Below, one piece after another: positions 24,509 to 33,217 of a stretch of 64,000 nucleotides of DNA. The first letter of the stretch is position 1. Each line of letters begins with the position of its first letter. Origin of the DNA: Streptomyces sp. NBC_00510. Lineage in GTDB: Bacteria; Actinomycetota; Actinomycetes; Streptomycetales; Streptomycetaceae. Where the stretch lies: the NCBI GenBank assembly GCA_036013505.1, contig CP107851.1, forward strand, positions 7,922,001 to 7,986,000, written 5' to 3'. The notes under the pieces are model-generated. The model saw nothing but the letters and a program-made list of their open reading frames with translations. It was not told the DNA's origin and did not search any database. Both the position numbers and the translations under genes were made by a program.

Positions 24509-25143
24509 CGCTCCCGCTGGCGGCGCCGGCCCTGCGGTGGTCTCGGGTAAGTGGTTGTCGCTCGTCGTCGCGGCCACGCGCCGCTGCGGAGGACCAACAC
24601 GACCGTCCGGGACACCTGCGCGGCCTGTGCCGCCCCCCGCCCGGGTCGCTATGCGCGCCGGCCCCTTGGCCCGGCCACGTCCCGTAGGGCGGCCGCGTGC
24701 CGTGGACGGCGTTGGCGCGGCGTGGTCCGCCGGAGTCACCGGTGGTCGATGGGTGCTCGTCGTCGCGGCCACGCGCCGCGGGCGGCCGGGGCGTTCTGCC
24801 TGCGGGGTCCGGCGCCGGCGGTCGCGTTGGCCCGCGTGACGCGCGGTGGTGTCGGTGGCGCGGCCCCGCTGGCGCGGCGGCCGCGTCCGCCCCGGCACAG
24901 CGTGATCGTCCCCGTCCGGAACGTCATGCGCGCTGCCCCGCCGGGCCTACCGCCAGGCCGGGCCGCGGCGGTCGTGGTGCCCCCGGTGCCGTGCGCTGCC
25001 GGCGCTCCTCCGCCCACGCTTCCGCAATCACCCCTACAACCATTCCTCCCCACGGCGTGTCAAAGACGGTGCCGGAGAAGGAAAACGGGCTCTTTCCGGA
25101 CACCCCCGCACCGCCCGGTCGTTCTTGAGCGAAGGAGCCGCTC
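24509..25143. other. 635-bp gene-free region with a 25-base direct repeat
   Basis: No frame here has convincing codon bias, start and family similarity. The segment holds two exact 25-base direct copies at 24560-24584 and 24755-24779, 195 bp apart, both preceded by a GTGGT-like stretch. The last part (about 25050-25143) must contain the promoter and leader of the FG-GAP gene, with GAAGGAG 5 bp before its ATG. Confidence 0.5.
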
Positions 25144-26664
25144 ATGCGCAAGAACCGCTCGGCTGCGGTCACCGCGGCGTCATTTCTCCTCATCACGGGC
25201 GCGGCCATCGCCACCGCGCCCGCCTCCGTCGCCGGGACCCCCGGCGGCACCCACGCAAGTGACCGCAACCGGGACTTCAACGGCGACGGGTACGAGGACG
25301 TGCTGACCGGCGCGCCCGGCGCCACCGTGGGCGGGCGTTCCGGCGCCGGTGCCGTCACCGTGCAGTACGGCGGGCCCAAGGGGGTCACCACCAGCGCCAA
25401 GGTGTTCAGCCAGAACACCTCCGGCGTGCCCGGCGCCGCCGAGACCGGCGACGCCTTCGGCCAGGCCGTGGCCAGCGGGGACCTCGACGGGGACGGGTAC
25501 GACGACGCCGTCGTCGGCATCCCCGGCGAGGACCTGGGCGGCGTCGGCGCCGACGCGGGCGGCATCGTGGTCCTGTGGGGCTCGGCGAAGGGGCTGTCCG
25601 GCGCCGCGAGCGACTGGCTGCAGTCCGTCAGCGCCATGAAGGGCGACCGGTTCGGCAGCGCCCTGGCCGCCGGGCACTTCACCACCTACGTCCCGGGTGA
25701 CCTGCTCGCCGTGATCGACAAGGTGGGGCTGTCGATCTTCCAGTACGAGTCCGTGCCGCAGGCCGCCGCCCGCAAGGGCGGGGACGCGGGGACCTTCACG
25801 CCCTTCAAGGACCGGCGGCGCACGCCGCTCGCCCGGCAGGCGGAAGGGCCCGGCATCGCGCCCACCTCGCTGACGACCGGCGACTACGACGACAACGGCC
25901 TGGCCGACCTCGTGGTCTCCGGCCTCAGCGTGGGCGACGAGCCGGGCTACGGCTGGTCGTACGTCCTCCTCAGCGACGACATCGATCCGCTGCCCGTCAC
26001 CGCCCTGCGCGGCGGCCCCGTCGTCGCTTCCGGCGACGTCAACGGCGACGGCTTCGACGACCTGGTCACCGGGGAGCCGCACAGCCCCGACGACGGCGGC
26101 GCGTCGATGACCGGCGGCATGGTCGGCGTCTACTACGGCAGCCCGGACGGGCCGGTCGGGCAGGAGGGTCCGGGGAGCCCGCCCGTGTGGTGGACCCAGG
26201 ACAACGCCGGTGTGCCGGGTGTCTCGGAGCGCGGTGACGGCTTCGGCTCGGACCTCTCCGTCGGGGACGTCAACCGCGACGGGTACGCGGACGTCGCGAT
26301 CGGCGCCTCCGGAGAGGACATCGGCCGCGTCGCCGATGCCGGAGCCGTGTGGGTGCTGCGCGGCTCGGCCAGGGGTCTGACCACCGCCGGTGTCCTGGAC
26401 GTCAGCCAGAACACCGCGGGCGTCCCGGGCGCCGCCGAGAAGGCCGACAAGTTCGGCGCCCAGGTCTCCTTCACCGACCCCAACCGCGACGGCTACTTCG
26501 GTCTGCTCGTCGCGGCCCCGGGTGAGAACACCAACGACGGCGTGGTGTGGGTGTTCTCGGCCGGCTCCGGTGGCCTCAAGCTGCCGGGGAGCTGGACGTA
26601 CGGCGGCGGCTCGCTCGGCGCCCCGTCCCAGAACGCCCGGTTCGGCGCGGCGATCGACGACTAA
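25144..26664 (+). CDS. secreted FG-GAP (integrin alpha-like) repeat protein
   Basis: 506 residues with a signal peptide (VTAASFLLITGAAIATAPAS). The mature part has at least five FG-GAP/VCBS-like repeats, each with a Ca-binding loop of DxDGxG type: DFNGDGYEDV, DLDGDGYDDA, DYDDNGLADL, DVNGDGFDDL, DVNRDGYADV, plus a degenerate DPNRDGYFGL. Together they should form a seven-bladed beta-propeller. Such proteins are abundant in streptomycetes, extracellular and of unknown role. Its stop overlaps that of the convergent PaiB-like gene by 3-4 bp. Confidence 0.9.
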   Translation: MRKNRSAAVTAASFLLITGAAIATAPASVAGTPGGTHASDRNRDFNGDGYEDVLTGAPGATVGGRSGAGAVTVQYGGPKGVTTSAKVFSQNTSGVPGAAETGDAFGQAVASGDLDGDGYDDAVVGIPGEDLGGVGADAGGIVVLWGSAKGLSGAASDWLQSVSAMKGDRFGSALAAGHFTTYVPGDLLAVIDKVGLSIFQYESVPQAAARKGGDAGTFTPFKDRRRTPLARQAEGPGIAPTSLTTGDYDDNGLADLVVSGLSVGDEPGYGWSYVLLSDDIDPLPVTALRGGPVVASGDVNGDGFDDLVTGEPHSPDDGGASMTGGMVGVYYGSPDGPVGQEGPGSPPVWWTQDNAGVPGVSERGDGFGSDLSVGDVNRDGYADVAIGASGEDIGRVADAGAVWVLRGSARGLTTAGVLDVSQNTAGVPGAAEKADKFGAQVSFTDPNRDGYFGLLVAAPGENTNDGVVWVFSAGSGGLKLPGSWTYGGGSLGAPSQNARFGAAIDD

Positions 26665-27299
26665 CCGCGCTGCCCGAGGCGGCGCAACTGCCGGGTCCGG
26701 GCGGCGTCGTCGCCCGGACCGTCGCGCTCGGCCAGCAGCCCGCTCACCCGCCACTGCGTCTCGCGCGGGCGGTTCCCGCCGAACTTGAACTTGGCGCGTA
26801 CGTCGGTGACCTCCAGCCGCAGCCCGCGGATGCCCGGCAGCATCCGGCCGAACGGCGCCTGGCCGGGGACGACGGGGGCGTGGTCGCCGCGCGGCTGGAA
26901 GTGGGCGAGCTGCCGGTGCAGCAGGTCCGCCTTCTCCTGGGGGTCGTCCACGAGGTGGGCCACGCACAGCAGTTGCACGGCGGCGTAGTAGCTGGTGGGC
27001 GTCCCGTGCTCGGGCGGGGTGCCCGCGGGGGCGTGCCAGGGGCCGGGGATGAAGGTGTAGTCGTCGACGACGCTGAGCGTCACCCGGGGGTGGGCCTCGA
27101 CCGCGGCCCACAGCGGGTTCGGCCGGGCGAGGTGGGTGACCGCCTCGTGCCGTCCGGCGTCGTAGGCGAAGTGCAGCGGCTGGACGAACGGGGGCTCGCC
27201 GTCGAGTCCGTTGACCGCGAGCTGGCCGAAGTCGTGGGCGGCCAGCCAGTCCTGCCACTCGGCCTCGTCGAGGGCGGCGTCCCAGGGGTGGACGAGCAT
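26661..27299 (-). CDS. PaiB-like FMN-binding protein
   Basis: 212 residues beginning MLVHPWDAA. FMN_bind_2/PaiB features: HDFGQLAVNGLDGEPPFVQP, HLARPNPLW, VVDDYTFIPGPWHA, SYYAAVQLLCVAHL and AKFKFGGNRP near the C-terminus (normally KfKLSQN). PaiB proteins are split-barrel FMN proteins once thought to be negative regulators of sporulation and protease genes and more likely flavin or heme-related enzymes. It lies 14 bp downstream of the PPOX-type gene and probably shares its transcript, divergent from MocR. Confidence 0.85.
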   Translation of the reverse strand: MLVHPWDAALDEAEWQDWLAAHDFGQLAVNGLDGEPPFVQPLHFAYDAGRHEAVTHLARPNPLWAAVEAHPRVTLSVVDDYTFIPGPWHAPAGTPPEHGTPTSYYAAVQLLCVAHLVDDPQEKADLLHRQLAHFQPRGDHAPVVPGQAPFGRMLPGIRGLRLEVTDVRAKFKFGGNRPRETQWRVSGLLAERDGPGDDAARTRQLRRLGQRG

Positions 27300-27313
27300 G
27301 CGCGGGGCTCCTT

Positions 27314-27985
27314 TCAGCGCGCGGTGAGGTAGCCGGGGGCGGCGATCGACGGGTCGAGGTCGTGGGCGGGTTCGGGCGTCCCGTAGGAGCGGGTCACCGG
27401 CAGCACGCCCGTCCAGTGGGGGAGCGTCAGGTCCTCGGGGTCGTCGCCGGGGCCGCCGGTGCGCACCTTGGCCGAGACCTCGTGCAGGTCGAGGGCGATG
27501 ACTGCGGTGGCGGCCAGTTCCCTGGCGTTGGCGGGGCGGGAGTCGGCGGCGCGGCCGGGCACGATGTGGTCGACGAGGGCGTCCAGGGCGGCGGAGCGCT
27601 CGGCGGGGTCGGTGACCTGGCGGGCCACGCCGTGCACCACCACGGAGCGGTAGTTGATGGTGTGGTGGAAGGCGGACCGGGCCAGCACGAGTCCGTCCAG
27701 GTGCGTCACGGTCAGGCAGACCGGGAGCCCGGTGTCCTCGCTTGCGTCGCGCAGCGGACGGGAGCCGGTGGAGCCGTGCACGTAGAGCCGCTCGCCGACG
27801 CGGGCGTAGAGGGTCGGCAGCACGACCGGTGCCCCGTCGCGGACGAAGCCGAGGTGGCAGAGGTAGTCCGCGTCGAGGATCGCGTGCACCAGGTCGCGGT
27901 CGTACGAGGCGCGCTCGCGGCTGCGGGTCGGGACCGTGCGGTCGGTGGGAGCGTACGCATCGGCAGCGGAGGGCGTGGCGGACAT
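27314..27985 (-). CDS. pyridoxamine-phosphate-oxidase-fold FMN protein
   Basis: 223 residues from the ATG at 27985. The split-barrel flavin reductase fold is indicated by HAILDADYLCHLGFVRDGAP, YVHGSTGSRPLRD, VCLTVTHLDGLVLARSAFHH and NYRSVVVHGVA (Pyrid_ox_like group). It probably binds FMN or F420. It is first in a two-gene operon with the PaiB-like gene and is divergent, by only 26-35 bp, from a MocR regulator whose operator lies exactly in that gap. MocR/PdxR proteins bind PLP, so a B6-linked function is possible. Confidence 0.85.
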   Translation of the reverse strand: MSATPSAADAYAPTDRTVPTRSRERASYDRDLVHAILDADYLCHLGFVRDGAPVVLPTLYARVGERLYVHGSTGSRPLRDASEDTGLPVCLTVTHLDGLVLARSAFHHTINYRSVVVHGVARQVTDPAERSAALDALVDHIVPGRAADSRPANARELAATAVIALDLHEVSAKVRTGGPGDDPEDLTLPHWTGVLPVTRSYGTPEPAHDLDPSIAAPGYLTAR

Positions 27986-27997
27986 GGCGCGATCCTT

Positions 27998-28027
27998 TGC
28001 ACTAGTGCATAATGCCTTTTGTGCTAG
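27998..28027. promoter_or_regulatory. MocR operator and overlapping promoter
   Basis: Perfect palindrome TGCACTAGTGCA (27998-28009). Its half TGCACTAG recurs as TGTGCTAG at 28020-28027, a direct repeat offset by 22 bp (two helical turns), the pattern bound by MocR/PdxR dimers. CATAAT (28008-28013) is a likely -10 box for the mocR-like gene. Confidence 0.65.
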
Positions 28028-29352
28028 GAGAGTACACGTTCACCGGCCGGGGCGCAGCGGACATCGCGGCGAGCGTCGAACGGGCCATCGGGGAGGGCGC
28101 GCTCGCGCCCGGCGCCGCGCTGCCGCCGCTGCGGGAGCTCGCCGCCGGACTCGGCGTCAACCCCAACACCGTCGCCGCCGCCTACCGCCTGCTCCGCGAC
28201 CGCGGCGTCATCGAGACGGCGGGCCGACGCGGCAGCCGGGTGCGCAGGCGTCCGGCGACCACCGCGCGGGACGAGATCCGCCTGGAGGTGCCGCCCGGGG
28301 TGCGGGACCTGTCCACGGGCAACCCGGACGCCGCCCTGCTGCCCCCGCTCGGGGAGGCACTGGCCGAGGCGGCCGCCCGCAACGCGCGGCAGCCAACGCT
28401 GTACGGGCGGTCCCCGGTCGAGGAGGAGCTCGCCGCGCTCGCGCGTGCCGCCTTCGACGCCGACGGGGTGCCGGCCGGCCCGGTCGGCCTCACCTCCGGT
28501 TCGCTCGACGCCATGGAGCGCGCGCTCACCGCCCATCTGCGGCCGGGGGACGCGGTGGCGGTGGAGGACCCCGGCTGGGGCAGCGTCTTCGACCTCGTCC
28601 CGGCCCTCGGGCTGCGCGCGGTCCCGGTCGGCGTGGACGACGACGGCCCGCTGCCGCACGACGTGGACGCCGCCCTGCGGCAGGGCGCGCGGGCGCTGAT
28701 CGTCACCGACCGCGGCCAGAACCCGACCGGCGCCACGCTCTCCGCGGCGCGCGCCGGCGAACTCCGTGCCGTCCTGGGCGGCCACCCGCAGGTGCTCGTC
28801 ATCGACGACGACCATGTGAACGGCCTGACCGAGCTGCCGCTGCACCCGCTCGCCGGGAGCACCCCGCACTGGATGCTGGTCCGCTCGACCGCCAAGGCCT
28901 ACGGCCCCGACCTGCGCCTGGCCGTCCTCACCGGCGACCCGGTCACCGTCGACCGGGTCCGCGGCCGCTACCGGCTCGGGCCCGGCTGGGTCAGCCATCT
29001 GCTGCAGCACGCCGTCGCCCACCTCTGGCGCACCGGAGCGGTCGACGTCCCGGCCGTCTCCGCCGCCTACGCCGCGCGCCGCGACGCGCTGGTGCGGGCG
29101 CTGGCCGACCGCGGCGTCCCGGCGCACGGACGCAGCGGTATGAACGTCTGGGTCCCGGTGCCCGACGAGACCGGGGCGGTCGCCCGGCTCCTGCAGGCGG
29201 GCTGGGCGGTCGCGCCCGGCGCGCGCTTCCGCCTGGACTCCCCGCCGGGCATCCGCATCACCGTCTCCCCGGTCGCGGTGGACGAGGTCCCGGCCCTGGC
29301 CGACGCCGTCGCCGCCGCCGTCCGGCCGCACCGCGCCGGGCGCTTCGGCTGA
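28021..29352 (+). CDS. MocR-type regulator (GntR HTH fused to aminotransferase fold)
   Basis: 443 residues from the GTG at 28021. I prefer it to the ATG at 28012 because the ATG lies inside the probable -10 box CATAAT, which would start a leaderless message right at the GTG. Residues about 12-75 are a GntR winged helix (LPPLRELAAGLGVNPNTVAA, YRLLRDRGVIET). The rest is a type I aminotransferase fold with LTSGSLDAMERAL, DRGQNPTGATL and the PLP lysine in RSTAKAYGPDLRLAV (Lys292). Such proteins sense PLP or amino-PLP adducts and control vitamin B6, GABA or taurine genes. Divergent flavin-binding genes are the probable targets. Confidence 0.88.
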   Translation: MLGEYTFTGRGAADIAASVERAIGEGALAPGAALPPLRELAAGLGVNPNTVAAAYRLLRDRGVIETAGRRGSRVRRRPATTARDEIRLEVPPGVRDLSTGNPDAALLPPLGEALAEAAARNARQPTLYGRSPVEEELAALARAAFDADGVPAGPVGLTSGSLDAMERALTAHLRPGDAVAVEDPGWGSVFDLVPALGLRAVPVGVDDDGPLPHDVDAALRQGARALIVTDRGQNPTGATLSAARAGELRAVLGGHPQVLVIDDDHVNGLTELPLHPLAGSTPHWMLVRSTAKAYGPDLRLAVLTGDPVTVDRVRGRYRLGPGWVSHLLQHAVAHLWRTGAVDVPAVSAAYAARRDALVRALADRGVPAHGRSGMNVWVPVPDETGAVARLLQAGWAVAPGARFRLDSPPGIRITVSPVAVDEVPALADAVAAAVRPHRAGRFG

Positions 29353-29373
29353 CGGGGCGCGGGCCGGAGGGGG

Positions 29374-30357
29374 TCAGCCCGCCGGACGGCGCTGGGTCAG
29401 CGCCGCGCCGGCGAGCACGACGAGGGCGCCGACCGGCTCGTTCCACGTCAGGTGCTCGTCCAGCAGGGCGACACCGGCCGCGGTCGCGATGACCGGGATC
29501 AGGTAGGTGACCATCGTGGCGATGGTCGGGCCCTTCTCCGCGACGATCCCGTACTGCAGGAGGAAGGCGATCCCGGTGCCCAGCGCGCCCAGCGCCACGA
29601 CCGACAGCGTCGGCCAGAGCGGGAACGAGCCGGGCGTGGAGGTGAACAGCGGGGTCAGCACGGCCAGTTGGACGGTGCCGAGCAGCAGCTGCGCGGAGGA
29701 CATCGACAGCGCCGAGTTGCCGCTGCCGCTCAGGGTGCGGCGCACGTAGATCCAGCCCACCGCGTAGCTCGCGGAGGCGCCCAGCGCCATCGCGGTGCCC
29801 GCCGGATCCGTCCCGGAGAAGCCCTGCCAGGCGCCGAGCACGGTCAGCACCCCGACGAAGCCGATGCCGACCCCCGCGACCCGCTGCCGGGTGGGCTTGT
29901 CGTCCGACAGCGCCACCACCGACAGCACCATGCTCCACAGCGGGGTCGTGGCGTTGCAGATCCCCGCGAGCGTGGAGGGGATGGTGAGCTCCGCGTACGC
30001 GAAGAGCGTGAACGGGAGCGTGTTCAGCAGCAGCGCGGCGACCGCCATGTGCCCCCATGTGCGGGCGCCGCGCGGCATCCGTTCCCGCTTCACGGCGAAG
30101 GCGGCGGCCAGCACGGCGGTGCCGAAGACCATGCGGCCGAGCGCGACCTGCAGCGGGGCGTACGCCTCGGTCCCCACCTTGATGAACAGGAAGCTGAAGC
30201 CCCAGATGAGCGCGAGCACGGCCCAGCTGACGCGCCAGTCCACGACGGGACGGCGGCGCGTGGTGACCGAGGGGGCGGCGGAGGCGGGTGTGGTGCCGGC
30301 GGGGGAGGGGGCGGCCACGACGGCCGGGGGGCGGGTGCTGGGTGCGCTCATGGCCAT
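29374..30357 (-). CDS. EamA/DMT-family transporter
   Basis: 327 residues from the ATG at 30357 (other in-frame starts at 30360 and 30351). After a disordered, Pro/Ala-rich cytosolic start, ten hydrophobic segments form two EamA repeats: VLALIWGFSFLFIKVGTEAY, LAGICNATTPLWSMVL, YLIPVIATAAGVALLDEHLT and ALVVLAGAAL. The E-x-L-T-W region is the usual exporter signature. Divergent LysR regulator 68 bp away is the likely controller, a common pairing for exporters of amino acids or toxic metabolites. Confidence 0.88.
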   Translation of the reverse strand: MAMSAPSTRPPAVVAAPSPAGTTPASAAPSVTTRRRPVVDWRVSWAVLALIWGFSFLFIKVGTEAYAPLQVALGRMVFGTAVLAAAFAVKRERMPRGARTWGHMAVAALLLNTLPFTLFAYAELTIPSTLAGICNATTPLWSMVLSVVALSDDKPTRQRVAGVGIGFVGVLTVLGAWQGFSGTDPAGTAMALGASASYAVGWIYVRRTLSGSGNSALSMSSAQLLLGTVQLAVLTPLFTSTPGSFPLWPTLSVVALGALGTGIAFLLQYGIVAEKGPTIATMVTYLIPVIATAAGVALLDEHLTWNEPVGALVVLAGAALTQRRPAG

Positions 30358-30425
30358 CACGATGACGGATTGAACCTCTTAGGACAAGCGAGAAAACCTG
30401 CCAGTGATCCCGTAGTGTTGCTTAC

Positions 30426-31340
30426 ATGTTGAACCTCGAGCGCCTGCGCATCCTGCACGCGATCTCCACCTACGGCTCGGTGAGCGCCGCGGCGGACGTC
30501 CTGCACGTGACGACCTCGGCCGTCTCCCAGCAGATGGGCAAGCTCGAACGCGAGACCGGGCAGACGCTGCTGGCCAAGAACGGCCGCGGGGTCCGCCTCA
30601 CCGACGCCGGCCGGCTGCTGTCCGGGCACGCCGACCGCATCCTCTCCCTCGTCGAGCTCGCCCACTCCGACCTGGAGGCGCACCGCGGCGCCGCGGTCGG
30701 CGAGCTGCGCATGGGGGCCTTCCCCACCGCGGTGCGCGGCCTGTTCCCGCAGGCGCTCGCGGCGACGCGGCACGACCACCCCAAGCTGCGCGCGATGGTC
30801 CACGAGATGGAGCCCCAGGACGCGCTGGCCCGGCTCGTCCGCGGCGACATCGACCTCGCGGTCGTCCTCGACTGGTACAACAAGCCGCTGTCGCTGCCCG
30901 GGGGCCTGGCCAAGGAGCCGCTGCTCGACGACCTCGCCGACGTGGTCGTCCCCGAGGCCCACCCCCTGGCGGGCCGCGACGAGGTCGACCTGGGCGAACT
31001 CGCCGACGACGACTGGATCGCCTGGCCGGACGGCGGCTTCTGCCACGAGTGGCTGCTGTTCACCCTGCGCGGCAAGGGCGTGGAACCGCGCATCGCCCAC
31101 CACGCCGAGGAGCACCCCACCGTCCTCGCCCTCGTCGCCGCCGGCCTGGGCGTCGCCGTCGTCCCGCGCCTCGGCCGCGGCCCCCTACCGGGCGGGGTGC
31201 GCGCCATCCGCGTGCGCCACACCATGAAGCGCCACATCTACGCCGTCTGGCGCTCCGACGCCGACCGCCGCCCCGCCATCCGCGCCGCCGTCGGGGCCCT
31301 GCGCCGGGCAGCGGAGGACGTCGCGGCCGCCGAGGGCTGA
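30426..31340 (+). CDS. LysR-family transcriptional regulator
   Basis: 304 residues starting MLNLERLRILHAISTYGSVS. N-terminal winged HTH (AAADVLHVTTSAVSQQMGKL, ETGQTLLAKNGRGVRLTDAG) with a linker helix, then the substrate-binding domain (about 90-300) starting GELRMGAFPTAVRGLFPQAL. It includes VVPEAHPLAGRDEVDLGELA and AAGLGVAVVPRLG. Divergent from the EamA exporter, which it presumably activates on binding a co-inducer; such regulators also repress their own gene. Confidence 0.92.
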   Translation: MLNLERLRILHAISTYGSVSAAADVLHVTTSAVSQQMGKLERETGQTLLAKNGRGVRLTDAGRLLSGHADRILSLVELAHSDLEAHRGAAVGELRMGAFPTAVRGLFPQALAATRHDHPKLRAMVHEMEPQDALARLVRGDIDLAVVLDWYNKPLSLPGGLAKEPLLDDLADVVVPEAHPLAGRDEVDLGELADDDWIAWPDGGFCHEWLLFTLRGKGVEPRIAHHAEEHPTVLALVAAGLGVAVVPRLGRGPLPGGVRAIRVRHTMKRHIYAVWRSDADRRPAIRAAVGALRRAAEDVAAAEG

Positions 31341-31366
31341 TCGCGCTCGGGGCCGCCGCGCGTGCG

Positions 31367-31837
31367 CTAGCCGAGCCCCGGCATCTTGCGGAAGTCCCAG
31401 GAGACGACGGAGTCCGGGGTCAGGCGCAGCCACGCGTGGCGGCCGTCGTGGGGCATGGACTCCAGGCCGAAGTTCTTGGCGGCGAACAGCCGCTCGACGA
31501 CCTCCAGGTCCGGGTGGGGCTCACCGGTGCGGGGCGCCTCGCCGACGAACTCGACGGTGCCGGAGAGTTCGACGCCGCGCAGTTCGCCGTACTCCGTGCC
31601 GTCGTCGACGACGACCGCGACCCGCGGGTCACGCCGCAGGTCGGCCCAGCGGCGGCTGCGGACGATCGAGTACAGCCACAGGGACGTCCCGTCCCAGACG
31701 AACCACAGCGCGCCCACGTGCGGGCGGCCGTCGGGCGAGACGGTCGCGACGCGGCAGGTGCGCTGCGCGCCGAGGAAGGCGTCGGCCTCCTGCGGGGTCA
31801 TCATGATCCGGCGTCCGCGCCGCTGTGCGACGGCCAT
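31367..31837 (-). CDS. PPOX-class FMN/F420-binding protein
   Basis: 156 residues from the ATG at 31837. Split beta-barrel: MTPQEADAFLGAQRTCRVAT, VSPDGRPHVGALWFVWDG, LWLYSIVRSRRWADLRRDP, VAVVVDDGTEYGELRGVELS, then a helical end and SWDFRKMPGLG. This matches the Rv1155/F420-dependent PPOX family of mycobacteria and streptomycetes. Likely cofactor F420 or FMN; substrate unknown. Convergent with the LysR gene and divergent from the isochorismatase-like gene. Confidence 0.85.
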   Translation of the reverse strand: MAVAQRRGRRIMMTPQEADAFLGAQRTCRVATVSPDGRPHVGALWFVWDGTSLWLYSIVRSRRWADLRRDPRVAVVVDDGTEYGELRGVELSGTVEFVGEAPRTGEPHPDLEVVERLFAAKNFGLESMPHDGRHAWLRLTPDSVVSWDFRKMPGLG

Positions 31838-31921
31838 GTGCGCCCCCACTTCCTGCCTGACGGTTCGTCAGATACGGTCACTTGGGACGACGGTAGGGCA
31901 GCCGCGCGCAAGGGGGCAAGC

Positions 31922-32614
31922 ATGACGGACGGCAACCGGCACCGCAGGCTCGACGCGCTCCTGACCCCCCGGTCCACCGCCGTGCTCACCGTCGAGTGCC
32001 AGCGCGGGGTGGTTGGTCCGGGCGGCGCGCTGCCGGAACTCGCGGCCGCCGTAAGGGCCTCCGGGGCGCTGGACGCCATCGCGCGGCTGGTCACCGCGGC
32101 CCACGCGGCGGGCGCCACCGTGGTGCACGCCGTCGCCGAACGCCGCGCCGACGGCCGCGGGTCCAGCCGCAACGCGCGGATCTTCCGCGCCGCCGAGCGG
32201 CTGCCCGTCCTGCAGGTCGCGGGCACACCGGCGGTCGAGGTCGCCGAGGAGATAGCGGTCGGTGCCGGCGACTTCGTCGTGCGACGGCTGCACGGGCTGT
32301 CGCCGGTCGCCGGCACCGGCCTCGACGCCGTGCTGCGCAACCTGGGCGTGCGCACGGTCGTCGTCACCGGGGTGTCGGCCAACGTGGCCGTTCCCAACGC
32401 CGTCTTCGACGCGGTCAACCTCGGCTACCAGGCGGTCGTGCCCGCGGACGCCATCGCCGGGGTGCCGGAGTCGTACACCGCGGACATGGTCCGGCACACC
32501 CTCGCGCTCGTCGCCACGGTCACCACCGCCGACGAGGTCATCGGCAGCTGGAAACGGTCCGGGCCGGGCCCGGGGGGGCTCAGGCCAGGGCCACTGAGTC
32601 CCCCTCCACCTTGA
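31922..32614 (+). CDS. isochorismatase-fold protein lacking the catalytic triad
   Basis: 230 residues from the ATG at 31922. The cysteine-hydrolase fold is clear: STAVLTVECQRGVVGPGG, GATVVHAVAERRADGRGSSR, LRNLGVRTVVVTGVSANVAV and NLGYQAVVPADAIAGVPESY. The normal Asp-Lys-Cys triad is absent: Glu25 stands for Asp, Arg121 or Arg122 for Lys, and Ala156 for Cys. Either this is a pseudoenzyme subfamily or it uses different chemistry; similar sequences appear in other actinobacteria. Its last 35 bp overlap the convergent Rieske gene, which makes the Pro-rich C-terminal tail doubtful. Confidence 0.82.
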   Translation: MTDGNRHRRLDALLTPRSTAVLTVECQRGVVGPGGALPELAAAVRASGALDAIARLVTAAHAAGATVVHAVAERRADGRGSSRNARIFRAAERLPVLQVAGTPAVEVAEEIAVGAGDFVVRRLHGLSPVAGTGLDAVLRNLGVRTVVVTGVSANVAVPNAVFDAVNLGYQAVVPADAIAGVPESYTADMVRHTLALVATVTTADEVIGSWKRSGPGPGGLRPGPLSPPPP

Positions 32615-33062
32615 TGTTCGCCGCCGGCAGCGGCTGGGTCGCCGGGCCGTTGGCCACGCTGCCGTCCTTGATGCTGAACTTGCTGCCGTGGCAGGGGCAG
32701 TTGATCGTGCCGCCCGCGATCTCGTTGACGGCGCAGCCCTGATGGGTGCAGATCGCCGAGAAGGCCTTGAACGAGCCCGCCTCGGGCTGGCAGACGACGA
32801 CCTTCTTGTCCGCGAAGATCTTGCCGCCGCCGACCGGGATGTCCGAGGTCTTGGCCAGCGCCGCCTCGGCCCCGCCGCCGGCGGGCGCCGACCCCCCGGC
32901 CCCTTGGTCGCCGCCCTGCGGGGGCGCGGCAGGGCTGTAGGCGCCCGCGGAGTCGTTGGAGTCACCGCACGCGGCCAGCGCGGCCGCGAGCCCCGCCGCA
33001 CCCACCCCGGCGACCACGGCGCGGCGGGTCGGAGCTCCTGCGGTGCCAGTCGTCTCGGCCAT
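32580..33062 (-). CDS. Tat-exported Rieske [2Fe-2S] lipoprotein
   Basis: 160 residues. The N-terminus has a twin-arginine motif (Arg13-Arg14, TRRAVVAGVG) and a lipobox LAAC with Cys32, so a folded iron-sulfur protein is exported and membrane-anchored. A Gly/Ala/Pro-rich linker leads to the Rieske domain: C105-T-H107-QGC110 and C122-P-C124-H125-GS. Cys105, His107, Cys122 and His125 bind the cluster, and Cys110-Cys124 form the usual disulfide. Resembles small actinobacterial Rieske proteins outside the bc1 complex; redox partner unknown. Divergent from the Y RNA cluster. Confidence 0.92.
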   Translation of the reverse strand: MAETTGTAGAPTRRAVVAGVGAAGLAAALAACGDSNDSAGAYSPAAPPQGGDQGAGGSAPAGGGAEAALAKTSDIPVGGGKIFADKKVVVCQPEAGSFKAFSAICTHQGCAVNEIAGGTINCPCHGSKFSIKDGSVANGPATQPLPAANIKVEGDSVALA

Positions 33063-33210
33063 GCGTCACACATCCTGTTGCCTCGTCCGTTCCGGACCGC
33101 CAGCCGGGGCCCGGGAGCGTCGGTCACGCCCTGCCCTGTCGTACGGACGAGATGGGTGGGCCGTTCAACCATCCCCCGGAAATTCACATGGCACGCCGGA
33201 TCGCCGTCAC

Positions 33211-33216
33211 TAAGGT
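33211..33216 (+). promoter_or_regulatory. candidate -10 box for the Y RNA cluster
   Basis: TAAGGT, just upstream of the first RNA hairpin at 33218-33269. No good -35 hexamer is found at normal spacing (TTCACA at 33183 is too far), so this is tentative. Confidence 0.3.
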
Positions 33217-33217
33217 G

